Of a stretch of DNA of 64,000 nt, positions 59,401 to 64,000 are shown piece by piece; within the stretch, counting starts at the first letter, position 1, and each line of letters opens with the position of its first letter. The position numbers and the translations under genes were made by a program. Source of the stretch: Paenibacillus polymyxa (GTDB lineage: Bacteria > Bacillota > Bacilli > Paenibacillales > Paenibacillaceae); assembly GCF_018614975.1 (NCBI RefSeq), contig NZ_JAGGNR010000011.1, positions 1 through 64,000 of the forward strand. Direction: 5' to 3'. The notes under the pieces are model-generated. The model did no database searches. It saw nothing but the letters and a program-made list of their open reading frames with translations, and was not told the origin of the DNA.

Positions 59401-60919
59401 CATTAAATCCATACAGATTGCTTCAAGACTCACTCGTCATCAGATTCGACTACAGGTCAAGCATTTGATGTTGTATCCGACAATCGCGGAGTGTGCCGAG
59501 TTTTTGGAACCTATGGAAACGAGGAAAGAGCAACGAGACATCATTGAAGGAGACATCCCTCTCACTCCAATACAACAATGGTTCTTTGCACAGGGGTACA
59601 GCAACATGAATCACTGGAATCAATCCATGATGCTATACAACCGAGAAGGGTGGGATACGTACACGGTAAATGAGGTGTTCCATAAACTTTGTGAGCACCA
59701 CGATGCGCTACGTATCCGATTCGATATCCAGCCGGATGGTGTGGTACAGCGTGTTTCCCCAATAGACAAGGATAAGGATTTCCCTGTGGAAATACATGAA
59801 GTGGAAGCTGACGGGGATCATGCCCACCTTGAACGTCTTGCAACAGCGATTCAATCCAGGGTGAACCTGGGACATGACTTAATTCAGCTTGGTGTGTTCA
59901 GAACACCTGAAGGTGACCATCTGCTTATTGCTATGCATCACCTTATTATTGACGGTGTATCGTGGCGAATTCTGCTGGAAGATTTCCACTGCATGTATCA
60001 GGCTATTCTCCTGGGTGACAAGATGGTGAAGTTGCCTGAGAAGACGGATTCTTATGCCTTCTGGAGTCGTGAACTTCAGAACGTAGCCACAGCGGAAGAG
60101 ATGAAGCGTCAACAAGCATACTGGCACAAGCTAAATCAGAAAGCACTACAACTTCGCGATCATCACGATAAACCTGGTTTGCTCAAGCATAGCAAAATAG
60201 TGACTTTGGAAGTGGAACCTTACAGAACGCGACAGCTATTGACTGAAGTTCATCGTGCGTATCACACCGAAGTTATGGATATTCTTTTGACAGCCCTCTC
60301 CATGACGTATGCAAAAGACATTGTTATCGATCTTGAAGGACACGGTAGAGAAGGCATACTGGACCATGTGGATACCACAAGGACCGTAGGCTGGTTTACC
60401 ACGATCTATCCTGTGCTTCTCCTTACAACTCATGAAGAACTTGGTGAAGCGCTGCGTCATACGAAAGAAATGCTTCGTGGCATTCCTGGCAAGGGAACCG
60501 GGTATTCAATCCTGAAATATCTGACTACCGGGTTCGCTTTTGAGGGGGCGGCGTGTGATCCCGACATTGTCTTTAATTATCTGGGGCAATTTGGAGGAGA
60601 TACACAAGGCGAGTCGTTCGCCATGTCACCCTTGCCTATGGGGGAGTTGATCAGTCCACTTAACCGAATGTCCCATTTTGAAGAGTGGAACTGTGTTGTC
60701 GATCAGGGGAAATTCCAATTGATCCTTCGCTATGATCCTTCAAGAATGGATGAGAGAGAGGCTATGGAGCAAGTTACCCGCTATGGCTCGAATCTGGAGA
60801 GATTGATTGTACACTGCCTGACTCGTGAAGCCGAGGAATTTACACCCAGCGACTTTAGCGATGCAGATCTCACGTTGGATGAACTTGATGATATCTCGGA
60901 TATCATTGGCAAGCTGTGA
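47405..60919 (+). CDS. NRPS: condensation C-lobe, four A-T modules, terminal epimerisation
   Basis: About 4504 aa (13.5 kb). GTG at 47405 has a perfect AAAGGAGGGG 6 nt upstream, overlapping the end of the previous frame by 8 nt. The order is: condensation C-lobe (nt 47405-48200); A2-T2 (48220-49990); C (50035-51340); A3-T3 (51360-53170); C (53215-54540); A4-T4 (54545-56360); C (56400-57715); A5-T5 (57720-59515); E (59545-60880). Specificity codes by eye are A2, A4 and A5 DGYFFGGVFK (unknown, hydrophobic pocket) and A3 DGFFLGVVFK (isoleucine type). Carriers before condensation domains are GGHSL; the last is GGDSI, as expected before an E domain. E motifs are HHLIIDGVSW, LEGHGRE, TVGWFTTIYP and FNYLGQF, so residue 5 should become D. 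No thioesterase is present; synthesis continues in the next gene. Confidence 0.9.
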   Translation: MPDPLKTSYKDYVIDQMAQSRNSSIIEYWREELADYRKYSFPEQSEIHHGNSVANSTVTLLPSELYTQLKEAARNQRVTVKSLCLSAFVTSLYMLSYEDDILIGLVENGRPVHEDGARILGCFLNTVPMRMQFDSLVNWGDITQNVYHKQAALKKYGRLSLVQILNAIGEQSSRENPLFDIAFNYIDFHVYESVEKGMFEFKSYSYEKTNTLLDFSISVTLGELSVKMVSSYPTAFTDRLLDVYLRVLGCLIAKPEQKIDTVDIITEEEYTLLGTYNDSTAEYPYEATVVELLEQQVIQQSERTAIVMREEQLSYREFGMRVDQFAIQLLESGVEPGQNIGLISRRSIEMITAIFAILKAGCTYIPLDPEFPTERIRTILVDSDVAVLIAEKDLFISGYEGKQINLVKQEQMQSDGERQAVDMFTKCHRSAEDVAYIMYTSGSTGKPKGVQTTHRNIVKTVINNGFMDIHETDRMLQLSNYAFDGSTYEIFGALLNGATLVLIPKETVLNVSELADTLERERITSAFMTAVLFNAVVEWDVQCLKHVRRLFFGGEAGSKKHVEKALQVLGNDRIANGYGPTETTVFAATYLVNHRLLDYNTVPIGRPVHNTQAHVMNRKGQLQPVGVPGELYISGDGLAQGYLHQAELTEERFVIGSAGERMYRTGDLVRWLPDGNLEYMGRLDQQVKIRGNRIELGEIESRLSRIESIQDAVVMTEKDEQGHTYLCAYIVPSDNKTPVLDWKKELRQSLPEYMVPNTFVTLEAFPMTLNGKLDRKALPKPTRRQTNHFVAPANVFEEKLARIWEEILDIQSVGVEEHFFEIGGHSLKAMMLVARVQKETGVKVSLQDVFIMPTIREMAMWIMAARSTDHPGEELVPIPYRDTYPASSIQQRMYIVQQMENAGVSYNMPFLLRLNGKLDVNALERSMQMLIQRHEALRTSFELHHGELRQRIHGPDQISLEPLRLEKAPLAETEESAIQTFAEQFIQPFDLGEAPLFRRGLLRLNEECHVLLLDLHHIISDGRSIEILISDWVRLYQGQYLSDLSVQYKDYAVWEQEKYLQQEAYNKSQEYWLSLYKIEVPVLEIPTDHLRSPIRRFEGSRVNLTLESALVSQLKDAAMTNQQTLFMLMMASYQILLSKYAAAEDVIVGTPFTCRDTIQHEQMVGMFANTLALRSEPKAELTVSVYLEKMREITLAAYQYGRYPLEDLIDRLSLPFDSSRHPLFDTMFMLQDSATAQMHIPGLEIEYAEWDHHASKFDMTWVCTLSEDDMTLSVEYRTDLWESHTVKRMLQHYVHLLQQIVTVPELKIGELELVTESDIAQINEWNNSDADYPQDASVAELFEQQVELGSANPAVVMDGDRVTYQELNHRVNRLARHLISQGVQPGQRVGLIMDRSIEVIVAMLAIVKSGGAYVPIDPSFPADRKTYMLMDSGARWLIADHPDQIPNYKGEALIFNENVWAHESNQNPVFIRNNVNNSAYAESSGPEDPLYVMYTSGSTGTPKGVITTHRNVIKTVIHNGYVDITPDDRLLQISNYAFDGSTFDIYGALLHGAELVLLKREEVLDGSALAKAIREQHITIAFMTTALFNTLVDLDPASLNGTRKILFGGEKVSATHVKKAVDLLGKHRLVHVYGPTETTVFATFYSIVSGEYIPIGQPTNNTKVYVLNHEGKRLPVGIPGELHIGGQGLAQGYLGQPELTRDKFIASPFIPGERLYRTGDLVKWLPDGNLEFIDRIDHQVKIRGNRIELGEVEGRLRKLSGIHEAIVMADRDDQGHSYLCAYTLLQDGEAKQSFQDLVTMWKQELKQQMPEYMVPTVFSILSEIPLTANGKIDRKKLPKPTIVRGQQYVPAENPVQKSLIEIWESVLGIKKIGIQDHFFELGGHSLKAMLLVGKIHQEFDVRLTLLDIFQTPILRDMAGWILKAARNQYRAIEPAPVMQSYPVTSVQKQIYYAQQYENSGTSYNMPMLFEISGALDTARLEACFRRIIARHEALRTSFNMEYSELIQRIHSIDEVKWKLERWTMDSLEASIQESDGTETDPMSGVMSTFVKPFDLAEAPLIRASVIEFDRERYVLALDTHHIVSDGVSTHLIYDELFNLYQVRALDPIRVQYKDYVMWKQKQQMSRTYEEAQQFWLDQYSGFESSAELPMDRARPAIRSYRGASYTFGLPSKKVQELKRAAAGYGATPFILLLSVYGLMLSKYTGDENITIGAPIAGREHVDVEPTVGMFVNTLPLKLNPAADLTVGEYIQHVKKYMMAVHERGMYSLSDLLDKLHFSFQPNRNPLFDTLFVLQDMTLPVKTLQDISVRKLDWHGQQAKFDMSWVWHEDGDELVAEVEYSSDLWDRVTVEQMTRHYVYLLEQLLNSMDTKLRELELLTPLEQKYFRELNKTDAEYPRDWTVTDAFESMVSEQPEHEALLYGTESVTYGQLNEHVNRMTALLKRRGIKPGDYVGLLTHRKPEMIIAILAILKAGGTYVPLDPKFPEDRLTYILRDSGAQWLIMEQNQTLDSYTGTIIPLLEPQVYAEESSIQTPISYSAEQPVYVMYTSGSTGMPKGVITSHRNVVKTCINNGFVEIGREDRMLQLSNYAFDGATYEIFGALLNGATLVLMPNQHVHDVSYLTSTLRQERITSLFMTTSLFNTVVDYDVHSLRSMRKLFIGGEAASVNHVIKALDVLGEHRIVNGYGPTETTVFAATYSIDERVRETGRVPIGRAIHNTRLYVLNTWGKLQPVGVPGELYIGGEGLAAGYLGQPELTEERFLAWHMEGEDRVYRTGDLVRWLKDGTIEYLGRLDQQVKIRGNRIELAEIEEHILALKGVNETVVTAHRDDQGHSMLAAYVVIDPASVLALNETKNEHQAENWRRILKETLPEYMIPSIFIELSSLPLTRNGKLDRKALPKPDLARLSSNYVAPSTHTEKELAQLWTEVLDLTQAGLHDHFFEMGGHSLKAMVLLAKLQEKWAIKLSMPDLFNAPTLQQMASLIDQGDKQNHTRIPRVKEQDDYPVSSAQKRLYLVEQFEDTGTSYNMPMVLRINGKPDVIRLELALKGLIHRHESLRTSFRMVDGELRQHIHDLKDMHWKLELRAEPETLAGLERNEQLARYMGTFVRPFDLGCAPLMRAGLCVLSDIEYVLVLDMHHIVSDGVTTGILYQDFIQLYQGHPLDEMTVQYRDYTVWMSEQKNKSAYLTSEDYWLKRYEKDITVLDILTEGRRPSRRQFTGSSHTFELSPQLSGAVKQLAQQTDATLFMVMLAAYNILLSKYTGEKDIVVGIPFAGRTHTDISSVAGMFVNTLALRQELCGDLRIHEWIGHVRRDTLLAYEHGEYPLNELIEKLQIARDPERNPLFDTMFVLQDAKPRTVELQELHIEPLDWTSNTSKFDMTWVVHENQESLKLTIEYATDLYEHSQMENMALHYEHVLRQISTSPDILLDEIRLITPSEEQEILEQFNDTYAEYPRDRTISQLFETQASLRPHHTALHFYGETLSYQELHQKACQLASYLEQSGLSRGDAVGLLADRSIDMIVSILGILRAGGVYVPLDPSYPQERMIYMLEHCNASMLVAPSDRPLPGFKGFVVPLEESSRTLLEKNTLSVQYDDNPTTLPDEATMPAYIMYTSGSTGLPKGVVTTHRNVIKTAMNNGFIHIREQDRMLQLSNYAFDGSTYEIFGSLLNGATLVLISREDMLDINKLSSIMKGQRITSAFVTSVLFNALVDHDVTCLQHVHRLFVGGEALSKSHVMQAHQYLGDDRIANGYGPTETTVFATTYNVRRNLAGHSSVPIGRPIHNTKAYILNAQGHLLPVGVAGELYISGEGVAEKYVGDPDLTLNKFLEDPFCPGQRMYRTGDRVRWMSDGCIEFLTRIDHQVKIRGHRIEPGEIESRLIQHSDVQEAVVVPRQDNTGHYLCAYIVSSEGFQEQELRKYVQQSLPEYMVPSYFVSIAKLPVTRNGKLDRGVLPAPDLNIIKGDYRAPVTQEEEILAQVWSEVLGVERVGIDDNYFVLGGDSIKSIQIASRLTRHQIRLQVKHLMLYPTIAECAEFLEPMETRKEQRDIIEGDIPLTPIQQWFFAQGYSNMNHWNQSMMLYNREGWDTYTVNEVFHKLCEHHDALRIRFDIQPDGVVQRVSPIDKDKDFPVEIHEVEADGDHAHLERLATAIQSRVNLGHDLIQLGVFRTPEGDHLLIAMHHLIIDGVSWRILLEDFHCMYQAILLGDKMVKLPEKTDSYAFWSRELQNVATAEEMKRQQAYWHKLNQKALQLRDHHDKPGLLKHSKIVTLEVEPYRTRQLLTEVHRAYHTEVMDILLTALSMTYAKDIVIDLEGHGREGILDHVDTTRTVGWFTTIYPVLLLTTHEELGEALRHTKEMLRGIPGKGTGYSILKYLTTGFAFEGAACDPDIVFNYLGQFGGDTQGESFAMSPLPMGELISPLNRMSHFEEWNCVVDQGKFQLILRYDPSRMDEREAMEQVTRYGSNLERLIVHCLTREAEEFTPSDFSDADLTLDELDDISDIIGKL

Positions 60920-61002
60920 GCATTCCGGTGATTCCTGAGAATGAACAGGGGATCTCCGGGGCTCCTTCGGCTATCTATAGATTTAAGGGGAGGACATAAG
61001 GG

Positions 61003-64000
61003 ATGATGAACAAACCGGAAATTGCTGATATTTATCCATTATCTCCAATGCAAGAAGCACTGCTGTTTCATTCGCTTTACGACCAGGGAGACGTATATTT
61101 CGAGCAAATGACTTTTACGATTGATGGGTTCGTCGATGTTAAGGCATTGGAACGCTCCATGAACAAAGTTATCGAGAGATATGATACGCTGCGGACGATC
61201 TTTATTCACGACAAAATCAACAAGCCGAGACAAATCGTGTTGCGAAACAGAAAAGTTAAATTGGAATACATTCAATTGACTGAGCCTGATCCTATCGAGC
61301 AACGGAAGATGATCCGGCAGATAGCGGAAGAAGATCGCCAGCGGTCTTTTGATTTGTCCAAAGATATCCTGCTACGCTTGCAAATGATCCAAACCGGCCC
61401 GGCGGCATATACGCTGATCTGGAGCAATCATCATATTCTTATTGATGGATGGTGCCTGGGTATCATTTTTCAGGAATGGTTCTCCCTCTACAAACAGGAG
61501 ATTCACGGAACACCTGCACAACTTGATCGTGTTATTCCCTATAAACGGTATATTAAATGGTTGGGTGAACAGCAGGAGTCGGAAGCCAGAACCTATTGGA
61601 AGAATTATCTCGCTGGTTATGAGATCGGAGCGGACTTCCCTGCGGAAATAGCTTCGGATTCAGCGGAACCACCGTCGATTCAGGAGATTACGTTTAATTT
61701 GGGCAAGGGGCTGACAGATCAATTAATGGATGTTAGCCGTAAATATCAGGTCACGATGAGCAGTCTTTTTCAGACATTATGGGGAGTAGTACTTCAATAC
61801 TACAGCAATTCTGACGATGTGGTATTTGGAACCGTAGTGTCTGGAAGGTCGGCTGCCATACCGAATGTGGAGAAAATTGTAGGTTTGTTCATTAACGCTG
61901 TACCCGTAAGAATAACGTCGAAGAATGAGAAACAGTCATTTGCCCAATTACTGAAAGAGACACATCAAAATGCCATTTTGTCCGAGGAGTTTAGCTATCT
62001 GTCTCTCGCTGAAGTGCAGGCGGAAGCGGGTCAGAATGGTCAGCTTTTTAATCATATCATGGTGTATGAAAACTACCCGTCCAGTGCCAGCATGTTTGAT
62101 ACCAAACAGTTCGAACTGGGATTTGATATTACTTCCATTGAAGCCTATGAACATACCAATTATGATCTGAACATTTCCATAGGTCCAGGTGAGGAGATTC
62201 GGGTCAAGATCAATTACAACCAGCAGGTATATTCGGGTTCTTTTATCGAGCGATTGTTTATACACCTGAAACAAGCCTGTCTAATAATCGCGCGAGAACC
62301 TGAGATAGGTGTTTCAGATATTCGTATCCTGACCCCGGAAGAAAACAATATGTTGGCGATAGGGAACGAGACCACAGCAGACTATCCGAGGAACCAGTCC
62401 ATTTCAGAATTATTTATTCGACAGGTGGAGTTATATCCTGATCATCCAGCGATTCAATTAGCTTACCAGACGTGGACTTATGCAGAACTCCATGCTCTGG
62501 TTGAAGATTGGGCCAAAGCTATACAATGGCATGGCATAAAGCCAGGAGACAAGGTAGGTCTGGTTGCCCGGAAATCCATGGAGATGATTGCAGGCATGTT
62601 GGCTATTATTCGGGCTGGCGCTGCCTATATTCCACTTGACCCCACATTTCCGGCCGATAGATTGACCCATATGCTTCACGATAGTGGCGCACGATCCCTG
62701 CTTCGTTTCACTGAATTAGAATTGCCCAACTATGAGGGACATATCTTAACCTTGGATATGTTGATGATGCATGAACGTTCATTCAAACCGAACAATCACC
62801 ATGAGATTGATTTTCTTTCGGGTCCACGGGATGCCGCGTACATTATCTATACTTCAGGTTCGACTGGAAAACCTAAGGGTGTGGTTGCAACTCATCAAAA
62901 TATCATCAAGACTGTGCGAAATAATGGTTATGTGGAACTGAACTCCAAAGACCGGATTCTGCAAATTTCGAATTATGCTTTTGATGGGGCTACCTTCGAT
63001 ATATACGGGGCATTGTTGAATGGCTCGACGCTTGTACTGACTACTGAAGAACAGATGCAGAATGTAGCTTCGCTTGCCGATATGTTCATCAAGGAAAAGG
63101 TTACGGTCGCTTTTATGACAACTGCGCTATTTAACACGATGGTGGATTGGAACCCGAGCTGTTTCAGCAAGGTAAGGCATCTTTTGTTTGGCGGTGAGAA
63201 AGCTTCAATCAGGCATCTGAACAAAGCATTTGCTGTCTTGGGACCAGAACGATTATTGCACATGTATGGGCCGACAGAAACGACGGTGTATGCGACATAT
63301 TATCCGATTACGCAGCCTGATCTCGTACCCATAGGCAAACCAATCCACAACACAACTGCTTATGTCATGAACTCCAAACGTAATCCGATGCCTATTGGTG
63401 TGACTGGAGAATTATACATTGGCGGTGAAGGGTTGGCCAGTTACCTGAATGCTCCAGAATTGATGCTGGAACGCTTTGTGGATAACCCATATGCTCCGAA
63501 TGAGAAAATGTATAAAACTGGGGATTTGGTTAAACGTCTGCCTGATGGAAATTTGGAGTTTGTAGACCGTAAGGATCATCAGGTCAAAATCAGGGGTCAC
63601 CGCATTGAGCTGGGAGAGGTGCAGGAGAAGATGAGGGCTCTTTCCGGAGTGGAAGATGTTCTTGTTACAACATGGCGGGATGGGCAGGGGAGTTCCAACT
63701 TAAGTGCATATATCATCCCTGTTCAATATGCAGATGCTCATGTGGAGCAGAATCAGCAAATTCAGGATTGGAAGTTGGCGTTGAAAGCCCGCTTACCAGA
63801 ATATATGATTCCTGCTGAATTCCAGATTCTTCGTGCATTTCCGCTTAATTCTAATGGCAAAATCGATCGGAAAAACCTTCCTATTCCAAAGGTGATGGGT
63901 CAACCCAAAAATCAGCCACTGTCTGGAGATACCGAACAGAAGCTGGCTCAGATCTGGGAAGATGTATTGGGCATTAAACCAGGTGCCGGGGATCACTTTT
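61003..64000 (+). CDS. NRPS (partial): condensation - adenylation (Ile-like) - carrier start
   Basis: The gene runs off the right end of the window; 999 codons are seen. ATG 61003 (or 61006) follows AAGGGGAGG, 84 nt after the previous stop. The condensation domain opens with YPLSPMQEALLFHSLY and has SNHHILIDGWCLG. Its SPMQEALLFH start is typical of domains that accept a D-residue from an upstream E domain, which agrees with the end of the preceding protein. The A domain (nt about 62340-63880) has YTSGSTGKPKGV and YGPTETTVYATY; the pocket code by eye is DGFFLGMVYK, close to the isoleucine code DGFFLGVVYK. The carrier domain begins near 63930 and is cut before its GG(H/D)S serine. More modules and the release domain must lie to the right. 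Confidence 0.9.
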   Translation, partial: MMNKPEIADIYPLSPMQEALLFHSLYDQGDVYFEQMTFTIDGFVDVKALERSMNKVIERYDTLRTIFIHDKINKPRQIVLRNRKVKLEYIQLTEPDPIEQRKMIRQIAEEDRQRSFDLSKDILLRLQMIQTGPAAYTLIWSNHHILIDGWCLGIIFQEWFSLYKQEIHGTPAQLDRVIPYKRYIKWLGEQQESEARTYWKNYLAGYEIGADFPAEIASDSAEPPSIQEITFNLGKGLTDQLMDVSRKYQVTMSSLFQTLWGVVLQYYSNSDDVVFGTVVSGRSAAIPNVEKIVGLFINAVPVRITSKNEKQSFAQLLKETHQNAILSEEFSYLSLAEVQAEAGQNGQLFNHIMVYENYPSSASMFDTKQFELGFDITSIEAYEHTNYDLNISIGPGEEIRVKINYNQQVYSGSFIERLFIHLKQACLIIAREPEIGVSDIRILTPEENNMLAIGNETTADYPRNQSISELFIRQVELYPDHPAIQLAYQTWTYAELHALVEDWAKAIQWHGIKPGDKVGLVARKSMEMIAGMLAIIRAGAAYIPLDPTFPADRLTHMLHDSGARSLLRFTELELPNYEGHILTLDMLMMHERSFKPNNHHEIDFLSGPRDAAYIIYTSGSTGKPKGVVATHQNIIKTVRNNGYVELNSKDRILQISNYAFDGATFDIYGALLNGSTLVLTTEEQMQNVASLADMFIKEKVTVAFMTTALFNTMVDWNPSCFSKVRHLLFGGEKASIRHLNKAFAVLGPERLLHMYGPTETTVYATYYPITQPDLVPIGKPIHNTTAYVMNSKRNPMPIGVTGELYIGGEGLASYLNAPELMLERFVDNPYAPNEKMYKTGDLVKRLPDGNLEFVDRKDHQVKIRGHRIELGEVQEKMRALSGVEDVLVTTWRDGQGSSNLSAYIIPVQYADAHVEQNQQIQDWKLALKARLPEYMIPAEFQILRAFPLNSNGKIDRKNLPIPKVMGQPKNQPLSGDTEQKLAQIWEDVLGIKPGAGDHF

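Noticed and set aside
1-64000. CRISPR arrays, tRNA, rRNA or intact insertion sequences
   Set aside because: No spaced identical repeats, cloverleaf sequences, rRNA signatures or transposase frames were noticed; the repeats seen are gene duplications.

Overview
The window looks like a chromosomal segment of a Gram-positive, spore-former-type bacterium, most likely a Paenibacillus (inference). The reasons are moderate G+C, strong AAGGAGG ribosome binding sites, Bacillales-type genes (Amj, YitT, YaaA, DUF6809, DUF2188), a CcpA-type cre site and a large multi-module NRPS. No rRNA, tRNA, CRISPR array or intact insertion sequence was seen.

Region 1 (about 0.3-12.5 kb) is a polymorphic-toxin locus. 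A secreted tandem-repeat protein (371-3676) precedes a 1745-aa Rhs/YD-repeat protein with a HINT domain and a short C-terminal toxin (3708-8945). A likely immunity gene follows (8976-9356). Next comes a displaced second Rhs tip: a decayed duplicate of the Rhs core carrying a different toxin (9645-10745), with its own candidate immunity gene (10760-11431). yaaA closes the region.

Region 2 (12.5-24.4 kb) is an accessory island. It holds a secreted DUF4879-like protein, a WXG100-like toxin with a PD-(D/E)XK-like tip, and a pentapeptide-repeat partner. A run of orphan immunity-like genes and remnants follows, then a membrane protein, a HEPN-motif protein and a decayed second WXG100 gene. A 781-aa Mrr-nuclease/STAND-type NTPase, a likely single-gene antiphage system, ends the island.

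Region 3 (24.6-38.2 kb) is mostly housekeeping: a DUF6809 protein, a cre-controlled pectate lyase, catalase, a DinG/XPD-type helicase, cysteine synthase, a YitT membrane protein, a DUF2188 protein and the lipid II flippase Amj. Embedded in it is a TIR-like/GAF-like protein with a small overlapping basic protein, a second candidate defence operon.

Region 4 (38.7-64 kb, running off the end) is a nonribosomal peptide cluster. pabA and a pabB-pabC fusion come first, which should supply p-aminobenzoate. They are followed by an acyl/aryl-AMP-ligase loading module and six extension adenylation domains. Specificity codes read by eye are Thr, X, Ile, X, X (followed by an epimerisation domain) and Ile-like, where X is the shared code DGYFFGGVFK. 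The assembly line changes reading frame twice. One change falls between the two lobes of a condensation domain and sits on a perfect Shine-Dalgarno plus GTG. The unusual proposals here are a PABA-capped peptide and a condensation domain made as two polypeptides.
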